A stretch of DNA of 64,000 nt from Aporhodopirellula aestuarii (GCF_023701485.1 NZ_JAMQBK010000042.1:26866-90865), one strand, 5' to 3'; positions 9,277 to 19,359 are shown, counted from the stretch's first letter. Program-made: numbers and translations. Notes: a model not told the origin generated them from the sequence alone.

Positions 9277-10533
9277 ATGAAACCACTGCGTGACGCTTTC
9301 GACCGCGTTCACCCCTATTTCGCAAAGGGGGGGATCTTAGAGAAAGCCTACCCCATTTACGAATCAATCGACACGTTCCTGTTCACGCCTGGTGAAACCA
9401 CCGAAGGCCGGACGCACGTTCGCGACGCCATCGATCTCAAACGCATGATGATCATGGTCGTCGTGGCGTTGATCCCGGTGACGTTGTTCGGGATGTGGAA
9501 CACCGGTTACCAAGCGAACTCGGCGATCGTGCAAATGAATGAAGCCGGCGTGCCGGTTGAGTTCGATTGGCATCACACGGTTCACGAGGCGATTGGTTTG
9601 GGGCATAACCCGAACAGTTTCGTGGACAACTTTGTGTACGGGGCGATTTTCTTTATCCCGATCTACTTCGTTTGCATGTTTGTCGGCGGTCACATTGAGA
9701 TGATCTTCTCGGTGCTGCGTGGCCACGAAATCAACGAAGGATTCTTGGTAACAGGATTGTTGTTCCCGCTGACGCTGCCCGCATCGATCCCGTTGTGGCA
9801 GGTCGCGTTAGGGATCGCGTTTGGTGTTATTGTCGCCAAAGAGGTGTTCGGTGGCACGGGGCGTAACTTCCTCAACGTCGCACTCACCTCACGGGCGTTC
9901 CTGTACTTTTCGTACGCCGGTGATATCAGCGGTGACAAAGTTTGGACGGCCGTCGATGGGTTCAGCGGTGCAACCGCTCTGGGCCAAATGGCAGTCGTCG
10001 AAAAAGGAGCGATCGAATCGCTCGGCAGCGTTCAGTACGTGTGGGGCGAAACCGGCTCGATCACGTGGATGGACGCGTTCCTCGGAACCATCCAAGGTTG
10101 TGTCGGCGAAACCAGCGCCCTGCTGTGCCTCGTCGGTGCGTTGATCCTGGTCGCGACCGGCATCGGTTCATGGCGGATCATGTTGGGAGTGATCGGTGGT
10201 GTCGTCGCAACGAGTTTGTTGCTCAACGCCGTCGGCAGCGAAACCAACGCGATGTTCGAAGTTCCGTTTTACTGGCACCTCGTGATCGGTGGACTCGCCT
10301 TCGGGTTGGTTTACATGGCGACTGACCCGGTCAGTGCCTCGATGACCCAAAAAGGGAAATGGATTTACGGGGCGTTAATCGGTTTTATGACCGTTCTGAT
10401 CCGCGTCATTAACCCCGCGTTCCCTGAAGGAATCATGTTGGCGATTCTGTTCGGCAACGTGTTCGCTCCCTTGATTGATTATTTTGTCGTCCAAGCCAAC
10501 GTCCGCCGGAGGGTCGCCCGCTATGCCAGCTAA
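9277..10533 (+). CDS. nqrB: Na+-translocating NADH:quinone reductase subunit B
   Basis: An integral membrane subunit of Na+-NQR (418 residues) with about ten hydrophobic segments. It carries riboflavin and a covalently bound FMN, and contributes to the Na+ path. The flavinylation motif 'DGFSGATAL' is present; its threonine is the FMN attachment site used by ApbE. The N-terminal '[19 protein letters not shown]' and the C-terminal '[16 protein letters not shown]' are family-typical. The gene's 3' end overlaps the start of nqrC by 11 nt. Confidence 0.95.
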   Translation: MKPLRDAFDRVHPYFAKGGILEKAYPIYESIDTFLFTPGETTEGRTHVRDAIDLKRMMIMVVVALIPVTLFGMWNTGYQANSAIVQMNEAGVPVEFDWHHTVHEAIGLGHNPNSFVDNFVYGAIFFIPIYFVCMFVGGHIEMIFSVLRGHEINEGFLVTGLLFPLTLPASIPLWQVALGIAFGVIVAKEVFGGTGRNFLNVALTSRAFLYFSYAGDISGDKVWTAVDGFSGATALGQMAVVEKGAIESLGSVQYVWGETGSITWMDAFLGTIQGCVGETSALLCLVGALILVATGIGSWRIMLGVIGGVVATSLLLNAVGSETNAMFEVPFYWHLVIGGLAFGLVYMATDPVSASMTQKGKWIYGALIGFMTVLIRVINPAFPEGIMLAILFGNVFAPLIDYFVVQANVRRRVARYAS

Positions 10534-11392
10534 AGATTCCGTACCAGGAACGATCCTGATCGCGACGCTGTTGTGTGTCGTTTGTTCGCTCGCCGTGAGT
10601 GCCGCGGCCGTCGCGCTGCGTCCTTACCAGATTGCCAACGAAGTGCTCGACCAGCAAAAGAACATCCTTGACGCTGCCGGACTGCCGACCGATGAGTTCG
10701 GAAAGCCCGCATCGCAGTTGTCGAAGAAAGAGATCGATAACCTTTACACCTGGGTTAGCGAGCAGATGGTCGATCTCGATACGGGTGAGTTCAACAACGA
10801 ATTGGACCCGACCAAGTTCGATCTCGTCGAAGCTTCCACTGATCCGACGTTGAGCATCGAGATCGTTCCGGACCCTTACGATCCGGGTGAAGATCGTCGT
10901 CCCAAGTCGATGAAGGTTTACTTCGTCCGTCGCAACGGCGAAGGTCCGATCCGCCAAGTCGTTCTGCCGATCTACGGTAAAGGCTTGTGGGGAACGCTCT
11001 ACGGTTACCTCGCATTGAAGAGTGACTTGGAGACGATCCAAGGGATCACGTTCTATCAACACAAAGAGACACCTGGTCTCGGTGGTGAAGTCGATAACCC
11101 TGCCTGGAAAGAGCAGTGGAACGGTTTGAAGCTCTACAACGAAAACGGTGAGCCTTCCGCCCAGGTCGCTAAGGGGCCTGCTCCCGAAACCGACCCATAC
11201 AGTGTCGATGGCTTGTCGGGTGCGACGATCACGAGTCGTGGTGTCACGGCCCTCGTCCAGTACTGGGCCAGCGACCAAGGTTACGGTCCGTTCTTGAAAA
11301 AGCTCGGCGCGAAACTCAAAGAAGAATCGACTGCGGATCAAACCGCTGCGGCCTCGCAGCCCGATAACTCGACGAACAAGGTTGGAGCATAA
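10523..11392 (+). CDS. nqrC: Na+-translocating NADH:quinone reductase subunit C
   Basis: A 289-residue subunit with one N-terminal membrane helix (residues ~8-30) and a large periplasmic FMN-binding domain. The motif '[13 protein letters not shown]' contains the threonine that accepts covalent FMN from ApbE. '[17 protein letters not shown]' and '[14 protein letters not shown]' are conserved NqrC segments. The ATG at 10523 (MPAKDS) overlaps the nqrB end and is preceded by a GGAGGG ribosome site. The C-terminal tail is Ala/Gln/Asp-rich. Confidence 0.95.
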   Translation: MPAKDSVPGTILIATLLCVVCSLAVSAAAVALRPYQIANEVLDQQKNILDAAGLPTDEFGKPASQLSKKEIDNLYTWVSEQMVDLDTGEFNNELDPTKFDLVEASTDPTLSIEIVPDPYDPGEDRRPKSMKVYFVRRNGEGPIRQVVLPIYGKGLWGTLYGYLALKSDLETIQGITFYQHKETPGLGGEVDNPAWKEQWNGLKLYNENGEPSAQVAKGPAPETDPYSVDGLSGATITSRGVTALVQYWASDQGYGPFLKKLGAKLKEESTADQTAAASQPDNSTNKVGA

Positions 11393-11396
11393 AACA

Positions 11397-12020
<624 letters not shown>

Positions 12021-12027
12021 GAAAGCT

Positions 12028-12672
12028 ATGGCTACTTTTGAGACTCACCTCAGCATTTTCTTGCAGGCGGTATTCGTCGAGAACTTGGCGTTGGCCTTCT
12101 TCCTCGGCATGTGCACGTTTCTCGCGGTTAGCAAGAACGTCAAAATTGCAATCGGTCTGGGGATCGCGGTGATCGTGATTGAAACGATCACGGTGCCCGC
12201 AAACCAGTTGATCTACTCGTTGTTGCTCAAGAAAGGTGCACTGGGCTGGGCGAACGGGTTCATTCCCGAGTCGACAATCAATTTCTCCGAAGTCGACCTG
12301 ACGTTCCTCGGGTTCATCAGCTTCATCGGTGTGATCGCGGCTCTGGTTCAGATCCTCGAGATGTTCTTGGACAAGTTCCTGCCGTCGCTTTACAACGCAC
12401 TCGGGATTTTCTTGCCTTTGATCACCGTGAACTGTGCCATCCTCGGTGCGTCGTTGTTCATGCAAGAACGCAATTACTCGTTCCCTGAATCTTGCACCTA
12501 CGGTTTTGGTTGCGGCGTCGGTTGGGCGTTGGCGATCATGGCTCTGGCGGGGATTCGCGAAAAACTCAAATATTCGGACGTTCCTCCGCCACTGCGTGGT
12601 TTAGGGATCACGTTCATTACGGTTGGATTGATGTCGTTGGCGTTCATGTCGTTCAGCGGAATCCAGCTTTAA
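12028..12672 (+). CDS. nqrE: Na+-translocating NADH:quinone reductase subunit E
   Basis: A 214-residue membrane subunit, paralogue of NqrD. '[16 protein letters not shown]' and '[16 protein letters not shown]' hold the cysteines that complete the intramembrane iron site with NqrD. An acidic residue-rich loop ([10 protein letters not shown]) and six hydrophobic stretches match the family. It is separated from nqrF by a 159-nt gap with three hairpins, the only large gap in the operon. Confidence 0.95.
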   Translation: MATFETHLSIFLQAVFVENLALAFFLGMCTFLAVSKNVKIAIGLGIAVIVIETITVPANQLIYSLLLKKGALGWANGFIPESTINFSEVDLTFLGFISFIGVIAALVQILEMFLDKFLPSLYNALGIFLPLITVNCAILGASLFMQERNYSFPESCTYGFGCGVGWALAIMALAGIREKLKYSDVPPPLRGLGITFITVGLMSLAFMSFSGIQL

Positions 12673-12680
12673 TCGCTCAT

Positions 12681-12755
12681 CACGCTCGATCCAGAGCGTG
12701 GAGGGCAACCCATCACCACGCTCGTCACGGGCGTGGGGCCGCCGACCAACGGCGG
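12681..12755 (+). promoter_or_regulatory. Three consecutive hairpins between nqrE and nqrF
   Basis: CACGCTC (12681-12687) pairs with GAGCGTG (12694-12700). CCACGC (12716-12721) pairs with GCGTGG (12731-12736). CCGCCG (12739-12744) pairs with CGGCGG (12750-12755). No T-run follows. They could be RNA processing or stability elements that set nqrF dosage, or a small intergenic repeat. Confidence 0.55.
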
Positions 12756-12831
12756 TAGTCAAACAAAGAAACAACCCGGTGGCCGGCGTCTTCTGTTCCG
12801 CCACACAATTCATGGCAGTGAGTCTTTCCTG

Positions 12832-14091
12832 ATGTTTACGTCTACCCTTATGATCGGTGCCGCAGCGAGTGCGATCGTTGCCGTCGGCGTCGCGATGTTC
12901 ACGCTCATCGTGCTGGCGCTGGTGTTGCTGATTTTGGCCGCTAAGAAACAGCTCGTTTCTTCCGGTCTGGTCAAGATCATGATCAACGATCAGAAAGAAA
13001 TTTCGGTCCCCGCGGGCGGGAAGCTCCTCGGCGCTCTCGCTGACGCGGGAATCTTCGTGTCGAGTGCCTGTGGTGGCGGTGGTACCTGTGCTCAGTGCAA
13101 AGTCAAAGTCGAAGAGGGCGGTGGCGATCTGCTGCCCACCGAAGCTGGACACATCAACAAGAAAGAAGCCGCCGAAGGCGAGCGACTGAGTTGCCAGGTG
13201 GCGGTCAAGCAAGACATGAAGGTCGAAGTGCCGCCGGAAGCCTTCGAAACCAAGAAGTGGGAATGCACCGTCCGCAGCAACAACAACGTTGCGACGTTCA
13301 TTAAAGAGTTCGTCCTCGAACTCCCCGAGGGCGAAGAAGTTAACTTCCGCGCCGGCGGTTACATCCAAATCGAGTGTCCTCCTCACGAGGTTCACTACAA
13401 GGATTTCGATATCGAAGAACGCTTCCACCCAGATTGGGATCAATACAAGATCTGGCGATACGTGTCGAAAGTCGACGAGCCTGTGGTTCGTGCCTATTCG
13501 ATGGCCAACTATCCCGGCGAAAAGGGCATTATCATGCTCAACATTCGGGTCGCATCGCCACCGCCCCGCGCTCCCGAAGGAACGCCTCCCGGTAAGATGA
13601 GCAGTTGGATCTTCTCGCTCAAGCCGGGCGACAAGGCCACGATCAGCGGTCCTTATGGTGAGTTCTTTATCAAGGACAGCCAAGCGGAGATGGTCTACAT
13701 CGGTGGTGGTGCCGGTATGGCTCCGCTGCGAAGTCACATCTTTGAATTGTTCAAACGCCAAAAGACCGATCGGAAGGTCAGTTACTGGTACGGCGGTCGA
13801 AGTGCTCGCGAGTTGTTCTATGTCGATCACTTCCGTGAGATCGAAAAGGAGTTCCCGAACTTCAAATTCAACATCGCGTTGTCCGAGCCTGCTCCCGAAG
13901 ACAACTGGGACGGGTATGTCGGGTTCATTCACCAAGTGTTGTTGGACAACTACCTCAAGACACACCCCGCACCCGAAGACATCGAGTACTACATCTGTGG
14001 TCCACCGATGATGAACGCGGCCGTGTTCAAGATGCTCGACGATTTGGGTGTCGAGCCTGAGAACATCGCCTATGACGACTTCGGTGGCTAG
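12832..14091 (+). CDS. nqrF: Na+-translocating NADH:quinone reductase subunit F
   Basis: The NADH-oxidising subunit (419 residues). An N-terminal membrane helix (~residues 5-33) is followed by a plant-ferredoxin-type [2Fe-2S] domain with '[10 protein letters not shown]' and a distal Cys in 'LSCQVAV'. The FAD-binding domain has 'RAYSMANYP', and the NADH domain has '[12 protein letters not shown]' and the C-terminal '[13 protein letters not shown]...DDFGG'. The ATG at 12832 (MFTSTLMIG) gives the family-typical N-terminus; the frame upstream to 12733 falls in the hairpin region and is not coding. Confidence 0.95.
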   Translation: MFTSTLMIGAAASAIVAVGVAMFTLIVLALVLLILAAKKQLVSSGLVKIMINDQKEISVPAGGKLLGALADAGIFVSSACGGGGTCAQCKVKVEEGGGDLLPTEAGHINKKEAAEGERLSCQVAVKQDMKVEVPPEAFETKKWECTVRSNNNVATFIKEFVLELPEGEEVNFRAGGYIQIECPPHEVHYKDFDIEERFHPDWDQYKIWRYVSKVDEPVVRAYSMANYPGEKGIIMLNIRVASPPPRAPEGTPPGKMSSWIFSLKPGDKATISGPYGEFFIKDSQAEMVYIGGGAGMAPLRSHIFELFKRQKTDRKVSYWYGGRSARELFYVDHFREIEKEFPNFKFNIALSEPAPEDNWDGYVGFIHQVLLDNYLKTHPAPEDIEYYICGPPMMNAAVFKMLDDLGVEPENIAYDDFGG

Positions 14092-14103
14092 ATAAAGGCA
14101 TCC

Positions 14104-15552
14104 ATGTCTGAACGAAATCGCATGACGCGACGAGGTTACTCACCCGTCGCGTTTTTTATTGTCATCACGATGTGTCTCATCGGAATCACGCCGTTCGGTT
14201 TCATCGCCGGGCAGAGGGTGTTTGCGGGCGATTCGTCTGGCGAAGCCTCCTCGCCGTTGGTGCTGGTCTTCCGCGGCGCGACGATGGGAACGACGTACTC
14301 GGTAAAAGTCTCCGACCCGCCACCCGGTGACGATTGGGCGTCGGAGGCTGCGCTGACAATCGAGGCGGAACTTCGCCGCGTTAACGATCAGATGTCGACT
14401 TATTTGAAGTCGAGTGAGCTCAGCCGGTTCAATGCCTCCACGTCGACGGATTGGTTTGATGTCAGCCAAGAAACCGCTGACGTGGTCGCATTCGCACTCG
14501 AAGTGGGCGCCGCATCGGACGGACGATTCGATGTCACGGTGGGACCGTTGGTGGATCGTTGGAGTTTTGGTCCCGGCAAACGCAATCGAGACGTTCCCAG
14601 CGACGAGGAGCTCGATGAGATTGGGCAACGTATTGGACAACAGCATCTCGCCGTGCGACGTGATCCGCCAGCGTTGAAGAAGGACATCGCTCAGCTGCGA
14701 GTGGATTTGTCGGCGATCGCCAAAGGACACGGCGTGGATCGCGTGGTCGAGTTACTGTTAAGCCTCGGAGCAAAGAACGTTTTCGTCGAAATCGGCGGCG
14801 AAGTCCGGGTGACGGGGGCGAAACAATCCGCCGGCGGTAGCCAGCCGTGGCGAGTTGGCATTCAAAAACCGGACGCGGCGAGCAACGAAATCGTGCTCGC
14901 TCATCCGATGGAGGATTCTGCGATGGCGACGTCCGGCGATTATCGGAACTTCTTCGAAGTCGACGGGGAACGCTATTCGCACACAATTGATCCGGTGACT
15001 CGCCGGCCGGTGCGTCACGATCTGGCGTCGGTCACGGTGATTGCACCGACATGCATGGCGGCGGATGCGTGGGCGACGGCGCTCAACGTGGTTGGACCGG
15101 AGATGGCGGTCGATTTGGCGAATGAGAATAACTTAGATACGTTGCTGATTACCCGCGGCGTGGTGGCGGATGTGACTCAGTCAGACGTACCAAACCAAAA
15201 TGAAGGGATCCAGATGAATGTGATGGGAACGGGCTCGCTGGCGGTGGTCGCTGAGCGAATGATGGCGACAGCGATGACCGCGCAAGCGGCGCCGGCCGAC
15301 CCCGGCTTTGGTACACGATGGATGCCAATCCTGGTGCTGACCGGGATCGGGTTTGCCGCGATGTTGATCGCGATGGCGGTGGGCGTGATGTTTGGACGCA
15401 AAAGTATCGGCGGGTCGTGCGGCGGTTTGAACGCACGAACGGATCCCGATGGCGTGTCGCGTTGTTCGATGTGCAGTACGCCATCGGAGGGATGCAAAGA
15501 ACTCCGGGAAAAGATCGAGAACGGGCAATTCGACGCCAAAGCGGGCGAGTAG
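14104..15552 (+). CDS. ApbE-NqrM fusion: FMN transferase plus Na+-NQR Fe-centre maturation domain
   Basis: Residues ~50-345 are ApbE, the FAD:protein FMN transferase that attaches FMN to the NqrB and NqrC threonines: 'FRGATMGTTYSVKV', 'DLSAIAKGHGVDRV', 'VEIGGEVRVTG' and 'YSHTIDPVTRRPV' are diagnostic. An N-terminal hydrophobic segment (14-36) points to export. After a linker, residues ~404-470 match NqrM (DUF539): one membrane helix, then 'FGRKSIGGSCGGLN' and 'RCSMC...EGC', giving the four cysteines of the family. NqrM is needed to assemble the NqrD/E iron centre and is usually a separate small gene. Finding both maturases in one chain directly behind nqrF fits their joint role. The start 12 nt after nqrF is the ATG at 14104. 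Confidence 0.92.
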   Translation: MSERNRMTRRGYSPVAFFIVITMCLIGITPFGFIAGQRVFAGDSSGEASSPLVLVFRGATMGTTYSVKVSDPPPGDDWASEAALTIEAELRRVNDQMSTYLKSSELSRFNASTSTDWFDVSQETADVVAFALEVGAASDGRFDVTVGPLVDRWSFGPGKRNRDVPSDEELDEIGQRIGQQHLAVRRDPPALKKDIAQLRVDLSAIAKGHGVDRVVELLLSLGAKNVFVEIGGEVRVTGAKQSAGGSQPWRVGIQKPDAASNEIVLAHPMEDSAMATSGDYRNFFEVDGERYSHTIDPVTRRPVRHDLASVTVIAPTCMAADAWATALNVVGPEMAVDLANENNLDTLLITRGVVADVTQSDVPNQNEGIQMNVMGTGSLAVVAERMMATAMTAQAAPADPGFGTRWMPILVLTGIGFAAMLIAMAVGVMFGRKSIGGSCGGLNARTDPDGVSRCSMCSTPSEGCKELREKIENGQFDAKAGE

Positions 15553-15706
15553 CCGAGTTAGAAGCATTGCCGACGCCAGACGGGATGGGCAGGCAGGCCG
15601 TTTGCGGCGGGGCGGTGTCTGATGGAGTAAGCCGAAATTCAGGTCGGGGGCATCGAGCCGGTCTTGGCAACATGTTGCGTTGGTGGCTGATTCGCAACGG
15701 ATAAGC

Positions 15707-15734
15707 AAACTCGCCAGCGAGTTTCTTCTATACT
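15707..15734 (+). promoter_or_regulatory. 18-bp palindrome next to a candidate -10 box, upstream of the metal ABC operon
   Basis: AAACTCGC (15707-15714) and GCGAGTTT (15717-15724) form a perfect palindrome with a 2-nt centre, followed at 15729-15734 by TATACT, a fair -10 element. No good -35 is visible. The placement suits an operator for a metal-dependent repressor, or the palindrome may terminate the upstream transcript. The site does not match a published MntR/DtxR box that I recall. Confidence 0.35.
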
Positions 15735-15744
15735 GGGCAACAAG

Positions 15745-15775
15745 TCGGACTGCCCACGCTTTCCGTGGTGTCCGA
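15745..15775 (+). promoter_or_regulatory. Leader hairpin before the metal ABC operon
   Basis: TCGGAC (15745-15750) pairs with GTCCGA (15770-15775), enclosing CCACG (15754-15758) and CGTGG (15764-15768). A T/C-rich run (GGCTCCTTTTCTTTCG) follows before the ATG at 15817, so an attenuator is possible. It does not resemble the Mn riboswitch consensus. Confidence 0.4.
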
Positions 15776-15816
15776 GGCTCCTTTTCTTTCGTCCTTCCGA
15801 CACAGTTTTCCTGCGA

Positions 15817-16584
15817 ATGGATCCTATCGCGTTATCCGTTGACGATTTGACGGTGGCCTACCACCGCAAGCCTGTAATTTGGGATGTCGAGTTCGATATC
15901 CCACAGGGCAAACTCGTCGGCATTGTCGGTCCCAACGGGGCCGGCAAAAGCACGCTGCTCAAGGCGATCATGGATCTCATTCCGCGGGCGTCGGGTCGGG
16001 TCGAAGTGTTCGGGAAACCGTATCACCAATCGTTGCACCGAGTCGGTTATGTTCCTCAGCGAGAGAGCGTTGATTGGGATTTTCCCGTCGACGCACTCGA
16101 TGTCGTGACGATGGGTTTGTATCGGCGAGTGGGTTGGTGTTTGCCGATTCGGAAGAAACACCGGGACGCCGCCCGCGAGGCGCTGGCTCGGGTCGGGATC
16201 GCCGATCTGGCGCATCGACAAATCAGTCAATTGTCGGGCGGTCAGCAGCAGCGAACGTTTCTGGCACGCGCGTTGGTGCAGGACGCGGATTTGTATTTGA
16301 TGGACGAACCGCTCGCGGCAGTGGATGCGGCGACCGAAGCGGCGATTGTCGAATTGCTCAAGCAGATGCAAGCGGACGGGAAGACCGCCGTCGTGATTCA
16401 TCACGACTTGCAAAGCGTGCCGGATTACTTCGATCATGTTGTGTTGTTGAACATGCGAGTGGTCGCGACAGGGCGAACCCAAGACGTCTTCACCAACGAA
16501 AATCTGCAGAAGACCTATGGCGGACGTTTGACGTTGCTCGATGAGGCGACCGAAGCGATGCGACGACGGGAGCGGGGGATTTGA
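15817..16584 (+). CDS. Mn/Zn/Fe ABC importer ATP-binding protein
   Basis: The cytoplasmic ATPase of a TroABCD/MntABC/ZnuABC-type metal importer, 255 residues. It has Walker A 'GPNGAGKST' (~residues 38-46), the Q-loop 'YVPQRESVDWDFPVDALDVV', which is characteristic of the manganese/iron branch, ABC signature 'LSGGQQQR', Walker B 'LYLMDEP', and the H-loop 'VIHHDL'. It overlaps the first permease gene (TTGA). No periplasmic binding protein gene lies beside it, which is unusual for this importer class. The metal is not determined; Mn is the best guess from the Q-loop region. Confidence 0.9.
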   Translation: MDPIALSVDDLTVAYHRKPVIWDVEFDIPQGKLVGIVGPNGAGKSTLLKAIMDLIPRASGRVEVFGKPYHQSLHRVGYVPQRESVDWDFPVDALDVVTMGLYRRVGWCLPIRKKHRDAAREALARVGIADLAHRQISQLSGGQQQRTFLARALVQDADLYLMDEPLAAVDAATEAAIVELLKQMQADGKTAVVIHHDLQSVPDYFDHVVLLNMRVVATGRTQDVFTNENLQKTYGGRLTLLDEATEAMRRRERGI

Positions 16585-17906
16585 GCGAGCACCTTTGGCG
16601 CGTGCTGAGCCTGCAAGACCACAACACCCGGGTGGTCATTTTTGGCACCGCGATTCTTGGTTTTGCTGCCGGGCTCGTCGGCTGTTTGACGTTGCTGCGT
16701 CGGCGCGCCCTCGTTGGTGATGCGCTTGCGCACGCGGCGCTGCCGGGAATCGCCGGCGCGTTTTTGGTCGCGACGGCGCTCGGCTATGATGGCAAATCGT
16801 TGCCGCTATTGCTCGCCGGTGCGACGGTGTCGGGGCTGTTTGGGATCGTCTCGATCCTGTTGATCCGCCGGATGACTCGGATCAAAGAGGATGCCGCGTT
16901 AGGAATCGTGCTGAGTGTTTTTTTTGGACTCGGCGTGGCGATGCTCGGTATCGTGACGCAGATGAATCGAGGGAATGCGGCGGGGCTCGAGTCGTTCATC
17001 TACGGTAAGACCGCGACGATGACGGAGAGTGACGCGCGACTGATCGCGACGGCGTCGGCATTGTGTGTGCTGGTTTGCATCGCGTTGCTCAAGGAACTCA
17101 AACTGTTGTGTTTTGACGAGGCGTTTGCGGGCGCGCGTGGTTATCCAGTCGTGCTGCTCGACATCGTGCTGATGAGTGTCGTGGTCGTGGTCACGATTGT
17201 AGGTTTGCAGGCCGTGGGATTGGTCTTGGTGATCGCGTTGTTGGTGATTCCGGCGGCGTCGGCGCGGTTTTGGACGGACCGCTTGGTGGTGATGATGGTG
17301 ATCGCGTCGCTCTTAGGGATGACCGGATCGTTCGTCGGCGCCGCGGTCAGTGCGATGCTGCCTCGGTTGCCTTCGGGGGCAATGATTGTTTTAGCGGCGG
17401 GTCTAGGCTTCCTCGTTAGTTTCTTGATCGGGACCCAGCGTGGCGTGTTGGTGCGATTTTGGCGTCGTCGCCAACTCAATGAAAGTATCGATCATCAGCA
17501 CTTGTTGCGGGAACTGTACGAGATATTCGAGCACGATCCGGATCGAGTCTCGGTTCCTTACGAAGAACTGTTGGAACGGCGCAGTTGGTCACGCAAGCGA
17601 CTTCGCCGGATGCTGGAACAGGCATCACGTAACGGATGGATCACCGAGAATGTTTCGAAAATGGAGTTTGCCTTGACCGATCGCGGCGAGACCGAAGCGA
17701 AGCGGTTGACGCGCCGTCACCGGTTGTGGGAGCTGTACCTGATTCGATACGCCGACATCGCCCCCCAGCGGGTCGACCGCGATGCCGATGCGATCGAACA
17801 CGTGCTCGAACCGGAAATCGTTGCCGAGTTGGAAACGTTGTTGGACAAAGAACTCGGCAAGACTCGCATGCCTGATGATCCTCACGCCGGTGGGGTCGGG
17901 TCATGA
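16581..17906 (+). CDS. Metal ABC permease fused to DtxR/MntR-like domain (1)
   Basis: Residues 1-295 form the ABC-3 permease with about eight membrane helices (for example 'LRRRALVGDALAHAALPGIAGAF' and 'VGLVLVIALLVIPAASARF'). Residues ~298-370 resemble the winged-helix part of iron/manganese repressors ('LLRELYEIFE', 'WSRKRLRRMLEQASRNGWI'). Residues ~375-430 resemble their metal-binding dimerisation helix: 'RRHRLWELYLIRY' followed by 'ADAIEHVL', keeping the His and the D..EH set used by MntR. Such a cytoplasmic tail could sense intracellular metal and gate transport. The TTG start at 16581 is preceded by a strong GGGAGCGGGGGA site and overlaps the ATPase stop. Confidence 0.88.
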   Translation: MSEHLWRVLSLQDHNTRVVIFGTAILGFAAGLVGCLTLLRRRALVGDALAHAALPGIAGAFLVATALGYDGKSLPLLLAGATVSGLFGIVSILLIRRMTRIKEDAALGIVLSVFFGLGVAMLGIVTQMNRGNAAGLESFIYGKTATMTESDARLIATASALCVLVCIALLKELKLLCFDEAFAGARGYPVVLLDIVLMSVVVVVTIVGLQAVGLVLVIALLVIPAASARFWTDRLVVMMVIASLLGMTGSFVGAAVSAMLPRLPSGAMIVLAAGLGFLVSFLIGTQRGVLVRFWRRRQLNESIDHQHLLRELYEIFEHDPDRVSVPYEELLERRSWSRKRLRRMLEQASRNGWITENVSKMEFALTDRGETEAKRLTRRHRLWELYLIRYADIAPQRVDRDADAIEHVLEPEIVAELETLLDKELGKTRMPDDPHAGGVGS

Positions 17907-19339
17907 TGGGGTTCGACTGGAATTGGCAGCTCGACGGTTGGATCGTGGCAGCGGGGATGTTGTGCGCGGTCGCCTCGTCGTTGCTCGGTTGTTTCTTACT
18001 GCTGCGGCGGATGAGTTTGCTCGGCGATGCGATCTCACACGCCGTGTTGCCGGGGCTCGCGGGAGCGTTCTTGATTTCGGGATCGCGTAGTAGTGTTTGG
18101 ATGTTTGTCGGCGCCGTGATCGTGGGTGTCTTAACGGCGTTGTTATCCGATTTCATCCACCACCGTGGTCAGGTCGACGAGGGCGCATCGATGGGCGTGG
18201 TCTTCACGACCCTGTTTGCGAGCGGATTGTTGATGATCGTGGTGGCAGCCGATCGTGTGGATTTGGATCCCGGTTGCGTGCTCTATGGTGCGATCGAGCA
18301 AACTCCGTTGGACAAATGGGAGGTGCCCGGATTGCCGTTTGCGGTGCCGCGGGTGGTGGTGGTCTTGTCGATCGTGACGTTGGTAAACGCGTTGTTCGTC
18401 GGGCTGTTTTTCAAAGAGCTGAAGATCTCGACGTTTGATGCGGCCCTGGCCACGGCGAGCGGTTTTTCAGCGAACCTGATCCACTATGTCCTGATGACGT
18501 TGGTCGCGATCACTGCCGTCGCCTGTTTCGAAAGCGTCGGCAATATCTTGGTCGTCGCGATGCTGATCGTTCCGCCCGCGACGGCGTACTTGCTGACCAA
18601 TCGTTTGCGGACCATGGTGATCCTATCGTGTTTGATCGCGGCGGTATCGGCGTGGGGCGGACATGTGATGGCGATCGTCGTGCCCTCGTGGTTCGGATTC
18701 CGCAGCACCACCACGGCGGGAATGATGAGCGTCGCGACGGGGGTCGCGTTCATGGTCGCGTTCCTGTTCGCGCCCCAACAAGGGTTTCTGCCGCGATGGG
18801 TGCGTCAGCAATGGTTGCGATGGACCATCCTGGCCGACGATGTTTTGACGTTGTTGTATCGGATCGAAGAATCGGCACGCGAAGTCGGCGGTCATCCGGC
18901 GACGGCGCCTGGCTCAGCGTTTGCGGTGACCGCCGCGCCGCTGGCCCAAACGGTGCCTTGGGTCGCCGAGACGTTGTTGACCAATCGGTTGGCGGTGAAG
19001 TGGGCGATGCGATATTTGACTTGGCGAGGTCGCGTGAGGCCGGTCAGTGCAAAGGACGGCGGGGCAGATTCGGGCCCAGCTGAAGGTGGCGGTGAAGCCA
19101 GATTGCCGGTGCTCACCGAAGTCGGGAGACGCGAAGCCGAAACGATCGTGCGTTCGCACCGGTTGTGGGAACAGTACTTGGTTACGAAAGTCGACGTCGC
19201 CGAAGAACGGTTGCACGCGAAAGCCGACCGGCTCGAACACTTCACCGATCGTGAGATGCAGGATCAACTCGACGAACAAACCGACTCGCCCTCGATCGAC
19301 CCTCACGGTCGTCCGATCCCGAATCCGGACCAGCCCTGA
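17903..19339 (+). CDS. Metal ABC permease fused to DtxR/MntR-like domain (2)
   Basis: The second ABC-3 permease (478 residues), starting ATGA-overlapped with the first. Residues 1-298 carry the membrane helices ('LRRMSLLGDAISHAVLPGLAG', 'FESVGNILVVAMLIVPPATAYL'). The cytoplasmic tail has a divergent winged-helix segment interrupted by a Gly/Ala/Asp-rich insert (~residues 375-392). It then has the dimerisation-type motif 'RSHRLWEQYLVTKVDV' and 'ADRLEHFTD', again with the His and D..EH metal ligands. The tail ends in a Pro/Asp-rich stretch. Both permeases of one importer having such tails suggests they pair as the regulators do. Confidence 0.88.
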   Translation: MMGFDWNWQLDGWIVAAGMLCAVASSLLGCFLLLRRMSLLGDAISHAVLPGLAGAFLISGSRSSVWMFVGAVIVGVLTALLSDFIHHRGQVDEGASMGVVFTTLFASGLLMIVVAADRVDLDPGCVLYGAIEQTPLDKWEVPGLPFAVPRVVVVLSIVTLVNALFVGLFFKELKISTFDAALATASGFSANLIHYVLMTLVAITAVACFESVGNILVVAMLIVPPATAYLLTNRLRTMVILSCLIAAVSAWGGHVMAIVVPSWFGFRSTTTAGMMSVATGVAFMVAFLFAPQQGFLPRWVRQQWLRWTILADDVLTLLYRIEESAREVGGHPATAPGSAFAVTAAPLAQTVPWVAETLLTNRLAVKWAMRYLTWRGRVRPVSAKDGGADSGPAEGGGEARLPVLTEVGRREAETIVRSHRLWEQYLVTKVDVAEERLHAKADRLEHFTDREMQDQLDEQTDSPSIDPHGRPIPNPDQP

Positions 19340-19359
19340 CCCGTCGTCTTTTGCCGTAG

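Noticed and set aside
12601-13965. 454-codon open frame on the minus strand opposite nqrF
   Set aside because: nqrF is unmistakable on the plus strand. The antisense frame has no domain and its composition mirrors the codon structure of nqrF.
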